Source: Siphonodentalium dalli
Lineage: Eukaryota > Mollusca > Scaphopoda > Gadilida > Siphonodentaliidae
Length of the DNA stretch: 64,000 bases
NCBI GenBank assembly: GCA_032622095.1
Contig: CP136069.1
Span: forward strand, 31,006,342-31,070,341
Direction: 5' to 3'
Part shown: in pieces, positions 36,566 through 48,331 of the stretch
Layout of the letters: each line of letters opens with the position of its first letter
Position numbering within the stretch: the first letter of the stretch is position 1
Translations under genes and position numbers: made by a program
The notes under the pieces: model-generated
Databases searched by the model: none
What the model saw: only the letters and a program-made list of their open reading frames with translations
What the model was told of the DNA's origin: nothing

Positions 36566-36696
36566 CAGTAATGCCCTAAGTAATCGACTCCTTAACCACA
36601 GCAGAATTATGGGTAACTTTTCAGGATTTAGTCGGAAATATGGCATGTTGCCATTCATCGGAAAGCTCTCCTTGAGAGCTTACCGATGAATGGCAA
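36566..36696. mobile_element. Foldback family A, truncated, near HSPA5 splice acceptor
   Basis: CAGTAATGCCCTAAGTAATC to the central CTCTCCTTGAGAG, and then only about 25 bases of the second arm. It starts 26 bases upstream of the first coding exon, within the region expected to hold the branch point. Confidence 0.85.
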
Positions 36697-38034
36697 GCAT
36701 ATTGGTCACTGCAACTGTATCAGAGAATGCCTACTTCTAAAAGTCCTGTTCGATGGGGAAATAGGCCAGCTCGTCCCAGTGCCCACTCGGTCCAATCGAC
36801 CTGGACCCTGGGCCAGCTAGTCTCGAGTCGACTCGCCCCGGTCCAAGGGATCACTCCAGAGGCAATCTTCACACTGAAGCGCATGCTGCAGTTAGTTTCA
36901 CTTCGTAAAGGCACTTGACAAAATGGAACATCTTTGTGGTTATAATTGAATTTTGTTATTTGTTTAATCTCAATAAAACCATACATATTCATACAGTATT
37001 TGAGATATTTATGAAATACAAGTCCACATGTGAAATTAATATTTTATTTTACTATATTATATATACCCTACATGTATGTGGTCGGCATCTGAAAGTGATT
37101 AATTACCTAACCTATGACACGTTCTGAACTTCTGAAGCCATCACCCCCTCGGAAGGAGGTGTGATTAGCCGACTGGTTAGGCCTACTGTGTAAACAACGC
37201 GCTTATATTGTTTTGATATGAGTGTGGACAAATATAATGGCTTCTAAAGGTTTCCCCAAATTACAGTAACCCAGGGATAGTGTCATTACTGATTACTAGT
37301 GATTAGTGAGATGAACTCAGAGAATAAGAGAAATTTAATCAGAATGTGAAAACAGTACAATGAACATTCATTTACATTGACATTGTTTATTCATGAAATC
37401 GCAAGTTTCTAATTCAAATTGACTAATGTGACTATACCACCTATTTAGCTTAGTTTGTAAACTTGGCAAACATGCCTAATGTAATCAAAATGTCAAAATT
37501 GATGGACAAAACCCTTAAATATATCATCTAAACTTTAAGAAATTCATATCCACAAACTTAATTCCCGGACGGCGGACGCACTCGACCCAAAAACTGTCTG
37601 GAACGAGCGGGCCCTGGGACGAGCTCGCCCATATCATGGCAGATAGCAGATCCGTTTGATGTGTCTTGCTTCTCTTCCGTGACTCAGTCTTCGAATCGAA
37701 TGAGTTCTAGTAGTAGTACTACTAGTTTGTCAATTTCTTTTAAAAAATGGTGGTAAGGGACCTGGGTCCCCTGGTCACTGGTGGGTGTTTAATTACAATA
37801 TTATTGACTTAATTAAGGAATTTGAAAAGTACTGGGCCACAGGAGCCAGTCTAACATTGGCTTGTTCGCTCAGAAACAGCCTCGATCCGATCAGTACTTG
37901 ACTTGGAGTCGGACGGTGGAGAAATCAAAGAATTTCATTTTCATTAAATTAATTTCAAGTATAAAACGGGCAAAGACTTGAAAATAAAACCATCGCTTGT
38001 AACTGAAATTGAATATAAACTATGAATAAATTAC
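36697..38034 (-). other. HSPA5: HSPA5 intron 1, remaining part
   Basis: AT-rich with a GC-rich patch (GCTCGTCCCAGTGCCCACTC near 36767-36850) and a related GAACGAGCGGGCCCTGGGAC patch near 37600. These give short ORFs on both strands with no recognisable product. Confidence 0.6.
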
Positions 38035-38095
38035 CTTGATAATGATAGTAATAGTATGTCACCGATGTCCGATGTGATGTTTATTTCTTTAGACT
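38035..38095 (-). other. HSPA5: Probable HSPA5 non-coding first exon
   Basis: A consensus donor (TATCAAG|GTAATT on the gene strand) ends the exon at 38035. A weak TATA-like GTATATT lies at 38116-38122, so transcription may start around 38090. The start is an estimate. Confidence 0.5.
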
Positions 38096-38187
38096 AGATA
38101 TCGTCTGTCAGTTGGAATATACTGAATTTACACCGCTGATGGGCAAAGCAACGTGTAATCTTGTCTGACACACAGGCTGACAGGCGT

Positions 38188-38206
38188 CGTGGCTTTACGC
38201 GATTGG
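38188..38206 (-). promoter_or_regulatory. HSPA5: ER stress response element (ERSE), perfect
   Basis: On the gene strand this reads CCAAT, nine bases (CGCGTAAAG), CCACG: an exact match to the ERSE bound by NF-Y plus ATF6 in BiP promoters. It lies about 150 bases upstream of the exon 1 donor. Confidence 0.9.
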
Positions 38207-38220
38207 CTCGTGCTTCTACT

Positions 38221-38239
38221 TGTGGTGTTTTCCCATTGG
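38221..38239 (-). promoter_or_regulatory. HSPA5: Second ERSE, one mismatch
   Basis: CCAAT-N9-CCACA on the gene strand: spacing exact, last base A instead of G. It sits 14 bases beyond the first ERSE. Tandem ERSEs are typical of vertebrate BiP promoters. Confidence 0.8.
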
Positions 38240-38285
38240 CTGAAAACCGGCTTTCCTACGATTCAAGGAATACCCTACCAGTCGA

Positions 38286-38302
38286 CACGTGAAACTACGT
38301 CA
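38286..38302 (-). promoter_or_regulatory. HSPA5: E-box and ATF/CRE-like site
   Basis: CACGTG palindrome at 38286-38291 and TGACGTA (gene strand) at 38296-38302. The latter is one base from the TGACGTG core bound by ATF6/XBP1, and it is a CRE half site. Position upstream of the ERSEs resembles the CRE of mammalian BiP. Confidence 0.5.
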
Positions 38303-38476
38303 CCGGCAAGTGCCCGTTGATGACAAAGGGCGTATTATGGGTGCAATTCTAATTTGCAATGCTTCATATATTTTATAATACATATTTTACCCATTATGAA
38401 CCCCCATTATCGACCAATCAATTAATCTGATACTCCACCAATGAACACACAGTCAAACCGGAAGTTCCGCTGTTCA

Positions 38477-38487
38477 CGTGGGATTGG
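38477..38487. promoter_or_regulatory. CCAAT-N1-CCACG motif
   Basis: CGTGG-G-ATTGG on the plus strand. It has ERSE-II spacing (one base), but the CCAAT half is in the opposite orientation to the published ERSE-II (ATTGG-N-CCACG). It is about 0.4 kb upstream of HSPA5 and may be chance. Confidence 0.3.
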
Positions 38488-39259
38488 AGTTCACACACGT
38501 GTTGCTGCGGACGAGGACACGGAAATCACATAATATTGTAGCCTGTTCGTGATCATGTTCTCATCTAAAGAATGTAAATGCATCCGTTTCATTTGTAACA
38601 TTCAATTTGAGAACGAATATTTGGTAATGCTAATTTCGTGTTTATTTTATTTCGTTAAATTTGGAATGTGTCATTATATTGGAATTTGTAGTTGTGCATG
38701 TGTATGATTATGAATTGCTTGATGTGGAACCTTTATCAGACTCAATCTGTATATCTATATCTGCCTGTATGTGTACGCCAAAGTAGCCAATTCTGGTATT
38801 ATAGGACGGTGGTTGGGCGCTGTTATTTTTGCGCAAATTTCGATCTGGCGGTTTAATTGTATCATGTATGGTCAAAGTCGTCCGGTGATTTTCCGCAAAC
38901 ATTTGAATCATAAATGTGGCCTCGTTCTGATTGTTCCAGTCAATCACTGTACATGACCGTACTAGTTACTACATGCATGATACAAATGATGAATGTTCAA
39001 TTTGATCACAATTCATGGATGGTATGGCGAAACATTTTGAATTGTTTGTCACTCTTTTGTCGACAATGTTTGTCACTAAAAAATCCTTGTTTTGGTTTAA
39101 TGTTTTGCTTTGGACAGTTTGGTTTGACTCGTGTTACTGTTGGGAAGTTGCCCTGTGGCATTGCCAGTACACAGAAATTGTGTGGTAATAGACACCAATA
39201 TTTGATATCCATCCGTTAACACTTTTTCTGATGGGGCAGAAGCCGTCCCATGATCTCTA

Positions 39260-39297
39260 CCCCCCCCCCCCCCCCCCCCCCCCCCCCAAAAGTCCAA
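39260..39297. repeat. Poly-C tract, 38 bases
   Basis: An uninterrupted run of C. Shorter C runs occur at 41994-42006, 47850-47862 and 59170-59184. Its length is likely to be unreliable in any assembly. Confidence 0.95.
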
Positions 39298-39298
39298 T

Positions 39299-39419
39299 TG
39301 TGTGCATCACAATTTCACCCATTCATTTAGCAATATAGTTACTTTGTGACATCACGGACTCAGAGTAACTCTAATACTCTATTGACAAATGAATTGGTGA
39401 AATTGTGATGAGCGTGCAG
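39299..39419. repeat. Small foldback (~30-bp arms)
   Basis: TGTGCATCACAATTTCACCC and ATTCATTT at 39299 pair with AAATGAATTGGTGAAATTGT and GATGAGCGTGCA ending near 39419. MITE-like. Confidence 0.65.
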
Positions 39420-41011
39420 TGCAATACTCTGGTGGATTTGGCAGATTTTTCACTTCCGCATTGACGGGAGACAGAGTTTTTTCCCCACTTCCGTGTTTAC
39501 TGTTTTAAATCATGCTTTCTAATGATTCAATACATGCTTTCATAGAGAATCGAGTGCTGACAAATATAAAAAATAACCACAAGTTTTATTCCCAAAATTT
39601 GGATAAACATAGATGGATATTGGATAATAAAAATGTCATTATGCAATGTTGTGTCCAGTGTTTTGCTTGGACTCGTCCAGGTTGTGGTGGAAAGTCATAT
39701 TGGACAAATACAACTTTTCACCGCAACCTGGGCGAGTACAAGAAAAACACATACTCTACACAACATTGTATAATAACTTTATAATATTGCATGTCTTGTC
39801 GTAGGCCACTATTTTGGCCAAGTAAACTCCAAGCCATGCCTTATCTATACTTGGGATCTGCCAATGATGTTTTGTAATATTTGCTACTCTTGATTTCAGT
39901 GATGACGTCTACACAATCTGAGGCAGGTCTATTTAATAGAAAAGTTTTGGTCTTATCAAACCTTCGTTCTTGTGCCTATTCTATAATTGTGGATTTGATT
40001 TCAACGAAATATGAATTGTAGCGGAATCGTTCAAACTCGGAACAAGTAACTTGTTCAATAGTCTGCATTAGTCCAACAACTATACATGTAGTTAGGACTA
40101 CTGCTATGAACAGAGTTTTAGCCCCCGTGTTATGAAATATAATTGAGTTCTGGCGGGAAATGTGAACACGTGCGTCATTGTTTGTGCTTGGGGGGGGGGT
40201 GGCCGCACGTGGGATAACGAAACTATTATTGGTGCTACTTCGACTTGATCTCCATATTGGGACGGGGGGTGTTTTTCACGGGATCTCAGAGCTTGAGTAG
40301 TTTCATCCACAGAAATTCCGTGCACAAAATACTCTGCAGTCCGGCATTCTTGGAGGTTTGGCATCAATCAGGAGGGCTTTCAAATAGTTATGTTAGCATT
40401 TTCCGTTTAAGAGTTATCACTCTTTGTTCATATGAAAATGTTGAATTTTTTTTCATCCACTCATGTTCTGTAACCTTTTATATTTGGTTTGCATCTTGCC
40501 CATATTTCAATTGACACCATGGGGGTATCTCAGCACCCGAGGTGCAACTTGTTTTATCTTGGCACCATGGGGGGTATCCCAGCACCCGAGGTGCAACTTC
40601 TCGTTTTATCTTGACAACGCTGGGGCTAATGATGATCGACAAGTTTTAGATCCATGATCTGCTGACCAAGTCACCAAACCTGAGGCTCCAATTTGTCAAT
40701 TCACTTGAAGATGTGAATTTTTAGGGGCAAAATTTACACTGTTAAGCGAATCTGTTCATGCCGCCTCTTTAAGTTCACTGCAATAAATTTGGATAGTCTA
40801 TTGAGCAGGGGTCGATTTAATGTTTTAAATTTGTATAGCATTTTGCAGCACTGGGCACAGTGGGTAGGTTTTGTATATCATTCCCTATCAATGCATGTCT
40901 TCATTGTAAATTGGTTAGAAGAAATCGTAAATCATGTGGCAAATTGCGATGCGAAATTGCAAATCCAGTTAGAGACCTGCTATAGTGTCATAAGGTTAGC
41001 AACTTAGCATA

Positions 41012-41224
41012 CAGTAATGCCCTAAATAATTGACTCCTTAACCACAGCAGAATTATGGGTAATTTTTCAGGATTTAGTCTGAAATATGGCTTGTTGCCAT
41101 TAATCGGAAAGCTCTCAGTGAGAGCTTTCCGATGAATGGCAACAAGCCATATTTCCGACTAAATCCTGAAAAATTACCCATAATTCTGCTGTGGTTAAGG
41201 AATCAATTATTTAGGGCATTACTG
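41012..41224. mobile_element. Foldback family A, full copy
   Basis: 213 bases, arms nearly perfect. Present at the same place in the other duplicon (58226-58436), so inserted before the duplication. Confidence 0.9.
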
Positions 41225-43243
41225 GATAAGGTTTAACGGAATCTTTCCGGCCACTTTGTGAACAGTTATTGAGCATTTTCCATATGACCAGTGAAGGATC
41301 TCAATTTCGAAACTCACAATTGCTCTTGCACGCCATTGTTTTCCTGGACTTGTTTTGGATTCTATTTTCACCAATATACAACATTTAAAGTAACCAAAAT
41401 ATTTGCGTGAAAAATTAATTACAAAAAACAGTTGCCGGTAGTTATATCTTCATGTACTTAAAGTGATGTGAATCACTCCAGTAGGGTGACCAAATGGAAA
41501 TTGAGAATAATACTGCTCCAAAGAAGTTATTTTTCACGAATATTAATCCAAATGATAACACACTCCGTCGTTCTTATATATTAATTAAATGCAATGACTC
41601 TTGATGATAAAAATCATTTGTATTTAATAGTTAATAGCGGCTAAGCCGATGATTGCTTCCCAAATGAAACTGGTGTAGTGATGACATTCGATAGGGACAA
41701 ATGATCTTTAGTGATTAGTTATCAGATCTGAACACCAGAAATTTATTAGTAAAAGAAGCATTCTACATGTAGTAATTGTAGTTGTTATTGAGAAACTTCT
41801 GTCCCATATAATAATGGAAGGGTCTTATTGATTTACCTGAATGTACATTGTAGTTTCTATTTTCAAACTGGTATTCGGTCATAACCGTCAATCAGAACTC
41901 GCTCTTAAGATGCAAGTGTCTAATCTGAAATATATTATGCACTGTGATATAAGATTATGATATAATCAATGACCTTGTCAGATTAAAGTAAGCCCCCCCC
42001 CCCCCCTTCGAAAATTTGAGCTTAAAGGCCATCCAGAGTTCACCTGGAGGATATACCTAATATGACATGAATGAAAAACAGGTTGCCTGCAAGTCTGGCT
42101 AAGGTCAAATCTTGTTAACAATCACTACTTAAAGACATATTATGTACTTGTTCGGGTGCGTGAAACTGAAAAGTTTGTGTTCAGGCGCTACTAGTATAGC
42201 AACTGGAGGAATGTAACATTCTACTAACATTGCTGAAAAATTTAAGCTAATCGACCGTACCACTCCATAGAAAACTATGCTCAATTGTAAATATTTACTG
42301 CTCTATTCGGGACGCATCTATCCGCGATAAACTAACGAAATTTTCCCCATCTAGAGTCACTGCATTTAATTCACATATAGGAATGAAGGTGGGTGTTGTC
42401 AATTTGGATATACTATTTGTATAAATTACTACTTTGAACAAGATCATTCTCCATTTCCATTTGATCACCATACCGGAGTGCTTCACATCACTTTAATCAA
42501 GTGAGCCGAAACAAAATATATAAGTTGTTCATTATTAGTGAATAATACCAGTGGAAAATTGGAGTTATTTAAACAGCCTATAATGCAACAGAATACTCTA
42601 GTTCTACTGAGTGAAAATAAGCTGTAGAAAATCATTTTGAATTTGTAGGATAAGTAAGCAATATCCATAGTCATTTATTTGAGATCAATATCTAAAAAAA
42701 AAAGTATATGCATCGCTCAATATAACCCAAATTTGGGAGGGAAATTTGTGCAAGCTTTGTGTCTTTTATATGGGTTATCTGAACATATTCCAGGGTAACA
42801 AACTGTTACTGGTACCAAAGCACAAACTAGCAAATGAAAAACGGGTTACACAAAATTTTGAAATGTGCAGGCCCGCATCCCCCAGCTTCACCAATGATGA
42901 ACAGTTGATATGATGACCATGATTATAACTAATTGTATTAGCTCTATCTGATGGTGAAGCTTGTCCATTAATTATCTTTAAAAAATAAATTGGTTGATTC
43001 ACATCAGAAAAATTCATTTGGGATATAAACCACATACAGGTACCAGGTTTTCAGTCTGTCCAAACAATAATACTTAAGTTATTAGCTGGAAAATAAAAAT
43101 TTGGCGTTTTCTCAGTTTGACAAAGGTTATAACGCAGGCAAAATTTGTGGGACTGACCCCATGATAAAACTTTACACCTGTTATCTTGATTAAACCACAT
43201 ACAATCCTCCAAAGTTTTGAGTTGATTGAAAGTCATATCCTAA

Positions 43244-43522
43244 ATGTTGACCGATTTATTACATAATATACCCCTGGGGTATAAGCAGGTAAAGTTAAGG
43301 AATCTGTCTTGCAGAAATAAAAACAATATACCTGTATCTACCTTAATTTCTTTGGAATTTCATCAACATAATTCCATTCAACTGACTACTTATTACAAAT
43401 GGGATAATTTTCCTCATGGCCACAAATGTTTTGCCGATGATGATCCAACTGTTCAACTGCTGTCTGAAGAAACACCTGTTGAAAAGTTAAAATCTGAGGC
43501 CATAGAAAATTGTGACTATTAG
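43244..43522 (+). CDS. Unrecognised 92-residue ORF in duplicon copy 1
   Basis: Starts immediately after an in-frame TAA and runs to a TAG. It matches the ORF at 60013-60291 over its whole length with two amino-acid differences (Leu/Trp at 5, Tyr/Ser at 51), while the flanks carry indels. Features: a basic N-terminal half with CRNKN, a hydrophilic middle with FPHGHKCFADDD, and an acidic C-terminus (SEETPVEKLKSEAIENCDY). No domain recognised. It could be a fragment of a repeat-borne gene or a chance ORF kept by recent duplication. Low confidence that it is translated. Confidence 0.25.
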   Translation: MLTDLLHNIPLGYKQVKLRNLSCRNKNNIPVSTLISLEFHQHNSIQLTTYYKWDNFPHGHKCFADDDPTVQLLSEETPVEKLKSEAIENCDY

Positions 43523-43553
43523 CAGATAATATTAATAGTGGTCACTCTCACAG

Positions 43554-44631
43554 TAGGGTCCTGCGAATATTCGATATTCGATTCGTAAGTCAAATTTGAT
43601 TCGAATTCGAGTCGAAATTTTGAATATATATGGATGAAATTATTAGCTGCTTACGAACATGTACACACGTCGATCTTAGCTGTTTCTGTGCCATTTAATT
43701 CCCTAAAATTATGAATATGTGCGCTTTATAATTCTTATTGTACATCACGAATGTACGCATGCTATTAAATATATTTATGGTCAGTAATTAGCCACCAGAT
43801 TAGGATCACTAAATACGTCTGAATTCTAGCTTTGAACATGGTTGCCAAAAGCTCTGAAATCGCCGTTGGACCGACGACGCACGTAAATTATACAACTATG
43901 AGACTGAGCAACTGCTAGCGTTATCCGCCGACTGTTTATCTCAGGTTCCGCGTTATTTGTATGTGACATCGTTGATGATGTAAACTTCACGTGTTTCAGG
44001 GGTCGAAAAGTGCATGTTGGTGGAGTTTTCTCTTGAAGTTGACTGTCAGTTTCGGGGCGTTCCTTTGGCACTTGACAATAAGTCGTCCGTTATTCGTGTT
44101 TATTTTAAACATGATAAGCTTCTCTGGCAGTGCAAGAACTTATACGTGTGACGAATACAACACAGTGTATAAATCGCAAGCATCTGGGACAACGACCCAT
44201 CTATGAAATCGTCAGTTCCAGAAGCACCCAGTACTACATAAACAGGCTACCCTGCGACTGTTGCATCTTCAAGTTTACAACAACGGGTGTTTCCGAATGC
44301 CTATTTACTGTACAAACTTTGCATGATTTTAGTTCCAATAGGCCGGTTATATATTAAATCGTCGTGACGTCTGCATGGACGTTTTGATCTGTTTTTTTTC
44401 TTCTCGACAATAATCAATTGAAGTAATAGTATCGCGATCGACGGTTGATTGCCACATAAGTTATGATGGAACTTCATGGAAGTTCATAGAACGTTTCAAA
44501 CATCATCTAATCGTTGGCAAAACATGCCTAATTGAGAATGCAACACAAATGTATAATTCGATTCGATATTCGATTAGTATTCTTCGATTCGATATTAGAT
44601 TCGATCAAAATCTCCAATTCGCAGGACCCTA
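43554..44631. mobile_element. hAT-like element with 8-bp duplication and empty site
   Basis: 1078 bases with inverted ends TAGGGTCCTGCGAAT. Flanked by TCTCACAG on both sides (43546-43553 and 44632-44639), exactly 8 bp. The other duplicon at 60310-60325 has a single TCTCACAG and no insert. Subterminal TTCGATATTCGATTCG repeats occur at both ends. ORFs inside are short and not transposase-like, so it is non-autonomous. Confidence 0.93.
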
Positions 44632-46377
44632 TCTCACAGGTCCCCAGAACAGAAATTGACCCCGCCCCAATAGTACTTAATCCTAGAGAAAGGTATCCAA
44701 CTTGGCCGGGCCTAATTTTTTATCATTTTTTCCAAGTCAATAAACCAGGTTAAAATTAAAAATAGTAAAATACATAAACAATATTTGTTTCATAAATGCC
44801 TCGTATACAGGTAGAAAGATATTTTATTACTCTTCAATTTAGTGTATCCCGTGTTAAAATTGGTTCAGAAAAACTTGAGCACAGATCTGACTCAATCCGG
44901 CTGTAAAATTTCTCTCGTTCTTGTGTCCGCTAAACTAGGTCGAAGAGTCGGATTTTTAAACCACTTGCGCTTCAAAAATGCACTCAATGGTAAGGCCAGT
45001 CTAGAGTAAACTACATGCCCACATATAAAAAATAGTGGGTCTGACGACCTTTCGTTCAGTTTTCAATTCCCAACCCGGGATTCCTTGTATTTACCGCCAA
45101 TCAAAACTTGCTCTAAGAAATGTGTGCGCCAATAAAAAACTATTAACATGTCATGTGGTCTTGGTGTGGAAATTCCGAAGGTGTGGCTAAAGGTTGTTAA
45201 AAATAGTATCCATGACGTCGTGTTATACCGGTAGAGAGAAGTAATTTGTTCCAAGTCCAAGAAATCCACATAAATTGACATTTTTTTATTATTTCAAGCA
45301 GATCTGTCTTTAAAATACATTTTATTTTGGAACCTGGATGTAGTTTACCTTTATTGTAGGTAAAACTACCGCCGAACGAAAAGTCGCAAACCCTGCAACT
45401 ATTAATTCCGATTCTGAAAATCGGCTTCACAGGCGTTGAAGCGGCCATGACGGCACTGGCACGTGGCCATGTTTACACCTGTCAATCACGACTAATTTTA
45501 CATTTATATTTAGCGCGATGTGACGTAATTTGGCGGAAGGCCGCAACGTACAGAAATGAAAAGTTGATGGGAGTGCAATAAACTCAGTATCAGTATGAAT
45601 CTGAGTATCTTTACAAAGACTTTGGTAAGGCCTAACAAAAAATTATCCGTGTTTCTGCTAACCCGACCGACCCATGTTCATCGACACTGAAGTCCTCTCT
45701 CACATACAGTAGCCACTCACACCATGTGTTCACTTGTGGCACCAATTAACTTGACACATGACTACAGCTCAAAACACTCAACAGTCAGTAGTCTAATGGG
45801 TTAGGTCTGTTATTGTTAACCCTTGATTTAATAAATGGATTCTCCCAACGGTTGTAAAAGTATATATTGGAATGGTCTTATTTTTAGGAAATATGAAAAT
45901 GGATTCCTGTGGCAATCTCACGCGACTTCCCTGTCAAGTAAATTTTGGGCTAAAGTTTGTGCCTCCTTCCTCCCACTTAAACACTCATCCTGCCAGGTTT
46001 ATTTCCTATAGTGCTCTTGAAATGTTCCTCTCTTGTGGTGTGATTCTTTTTGTGGCCATTATTTAGTCAAGGTGATTTTTTACTAAATATCTGGCATACT
46101 AGAGTTATATTTCTTTGAAACGCTAAAAACATTGGGGGGGGGGGAAGTAGTATGTTATTGCCATTCCTATTCATTTGTACGAAATGTTCATATTTCAAGT
46201 CTAACAAACGGCCTAAGCCATGACAATTATTAGCAAGCGTTTTCTACTTTCAGGACATGAAATGTTGCAAGCATTCATTGATGGACTTAAAGATCAGAAA
46301 GACCTTTTGATACTAGTATTCCTGAGAAATTATTTTGGCGAGCCTTCAATCAAGAATCATGGTATGATGATCATGAA

Positions 46378-46525
46378 CATAACAATTTAACTCGCACTCA
46401 CAACGGGTGCCTGCCTCTAACTCGCACTCATAACGGGTGCCTGCCTCTATATAGGCTTGCATCAAGAACATAACAATTTAACTCGCACTCATAACGGGTG
46501 CCTGCCTCTATATAGGCTTGCACTT
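46378..46525. repeat. Local tandem duplication
   Basis: AACTCGCACTCATAACGGGT with GCCTGCCTCTATATAGGCTT occurs about three times here but once in the other duplicon (61258) and once at 47510 in variant form. Confidence 0.85.
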
Positions 46526-46680
46526 GGTAGCGTGTGCTATATAAATTCTTACATGTGTGAATATTTACATGGGTACTTTGTTTTACTAATGAGAATCACA
46601 CGTGTATGGACATGGTACTGTGTTACAAATGTTTTTCCATTTGTCGAGCCAGTGTGCTATTAATAATTATTGTACTGTCG

Positions 46681-46936
46681 CCTTGAAATAGGGTGCCTGT
46701 CATTTGCAGAATGAGGTCTCCAGAGGGTGAATTTATTTAGTGATGCTACCCCCGCATAGCTGGATAGCATCACCAAATTCACCCTCTGGGAACCTCATTC
46801 TGCCGAGGTGTAAGCAGAATGAGGTCCCCAGAGGGTGATTTTGGTGATGCTAGCCTGCTATGCGGGGGTAGCATCACTAAATTCACCATCTGGGGACCTC
46901 ATTCTGCAAATGACATACACACTATTTCAAGGCTTG
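46681..46936. mobile_element. Foldback family C in duplicon copy 1
   Basis: Ends CCTTGAAATAGGG / CACTATTTCAAGG, with two palindromes (46706-46804, 46816-46908). The other duplicon (61450-61490) lacks it. Confidence 0.85.
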
Positions 46937-47349
46937 ATTGTACTTTCAATGAATCCGATAGTTTGAAGATGTAGCCCTGTTGACTGCACATTACTAGTAC
47001 TCTTTATTTTTGATTTTTCTTCGGCATTCATTTAGAATTGCCTTTTGTTTTCAGATTAGTATATGGATTACTCATGAAAATACCGATCAAGTTCAATTTT
47101 AAGTTCCGTCAGTTTATTTTGACACAGAGTTATGGTCTTTGTTGACTTACAATTTTGACTATTATTTTGGTTTCCGGGTGATTGCTTTAGTTATAGTTCT
47201 GTTTGTTTTCAAATTGCCATATGGATTACTCGTTATGGACCTATGTTGAAATTACCACCGGCATATTTTGCCATGCCCTAGAGATGCTCTTGTTGAAAAG
47301 CTTGCCTTGGAAGCTAATGGTGAAACGACTCTCAATGACTTACTTTCTA

Positions 47350-48123
47350 ATTTCAGGTCCTGAAACTTGTTTAAGGCTTTAAGAACGGTGTCTGGAACAT
47401 CAGCAAAAATGATTTTACTTGATAAAATTGAGAATACAACTACGGGAGTAGTACATATATATAGGTAATCAGATGAGCTTTCAAGAGTCTTTGAACCTCT
47501 TAGTCTTATCCCGCACTCATAACGGGTGCCTGTCTTTATATAGGCTTGTACTTGGTAGCGTGTGCTATATAAATTCTTATATGTGTGAATATTTACATTG
47601 GTACTTAGATTACTAATGAGAATCACTGTGTATGGACATGTGCTGCATGTCGGGACATTGTCTGTCCATTTGGGAGTCACGACTCGCTCATTCAGTGATT
47701 ATATCACGCCCCTGTATATCTCTTTAACAAACCTGCACGCTCCCCGATAAATATTAGTGGTAACCATTTCGATTACTTCTAATGCATAATAGTTATATTT
47801 TGTTAATTATTTTGGTCTCTACTCCCACTCATTAAGTGATTATATCGTCCCCCCCCCCCCCCATATGTATCCCTTAAACCCCACCCACACATGCCCAATA
47901 AATATTTAGTTGTAAACATTAGGGTCCTCACATTCTGTGTATAATATAATCATTTGGTCGAAATGGCAGTCAAAACATTGTTTTTATTGCGGATTCATTA
48001 TCTGAGAGTTTAGTGTAGGAAATAGTTGATGGTAATCTCTTGTTTTCTCGTTTTGGATTGATGAGTGCAGAGTTAATACAATTTTTAATTGGGAATTTAT
48101 TTTATTGTCATATACTGGATATA
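47350..48123. other. Intergenic, no gene recognised
   Basis: Includes a variant of the CGCACTCATAACGGGTGCCT segment at 47512-47620. A 142-residue ORF on the minus strand (47252-47680) runs antisense through it and is not gene-like. Confidence 0.5.
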
Positions 48124-48331
48124 CAGTAATGGTCTAAATAATTGACTCCTTAACCACAGTGGAATTATGGGGAATTTTTCAGATTTAGTTGGAAATATGG
48201 CTTGTTGCCATTCATTGGAAAGCTCTCACGGCTTTCCAATGAATGGCAACAAGCCATATTTCTGACTAAATCCTGAAAAATTACTCATAATTCCGCTGTG
48301 GTTAAGGAGTCGATTATTTTGACCATTACTG
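48124..48331. mobile_element. Foldback family A, full copy
   Basis: 208 bases, flanked by TA on both sides (48122-23, 48332-33). Arms slightly more diverged than in other copies. Confidence 0.88.

Larger units (their letters stand above)
38500..40350. other. Upstream intergenic region, no gene recognised
   Basis: ORFs of 79 (minus, 38708-38947), 101 (plus, 38914-39219) and 90 residues (plus, 39512-39784) have no motif I recognise and no splice partners. A 38-base C run lies at 39260-39297 and a small foldback at 39299-39419. Confidence 0.45.
40354..47350. repeat. Segmental duplication, copy 1
   Basis: Collinear with 57624-63930, beginning TTTGGCATCAATCAGGAGGG. Shared landmarks are GGTGCAACTTGTTTTATCTT (40545/57816), a family A foldback (41012/58226), a C run (41994/59170), the 92-residue ORF (43244/60013), and AACTCGCACTCATAACGGGT (46479/61258). 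Copy 1 alone has a hAT element at 43554-44631 and a family C foldback at 46681-46936. It also has a small tandem duplication at 40508-40600. Confidence 0.85.

Noticed and set aside
38477-38487. ERSE-II site
   Set aside because: Spacing matches but the CCAAT half is in the wrong orientation for published ERSE-II; kept only as a low-confidence motif.
38708-38947. 79-residue minus-strand ORF just upstream of HSPA5 as an upstream gene or exon
   Set aside because: No recognisable domain, no splice sites that join it to HSPA5, and it lies beyond the promoter elements.
43051-43236. Minus-strand ORF conserved in both duplicons as a gene
   Set aside because: The frame downstream is broken by a stop or a one-base difference between copies; conservation follows from the recent duplication.
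47252-47680. 142-residue minus-strand ORF
   Set aside because: Runs through repeat sequence shared with 46.5 kb and 61.3 kb; no motif and no conservation of the frame in those copies.
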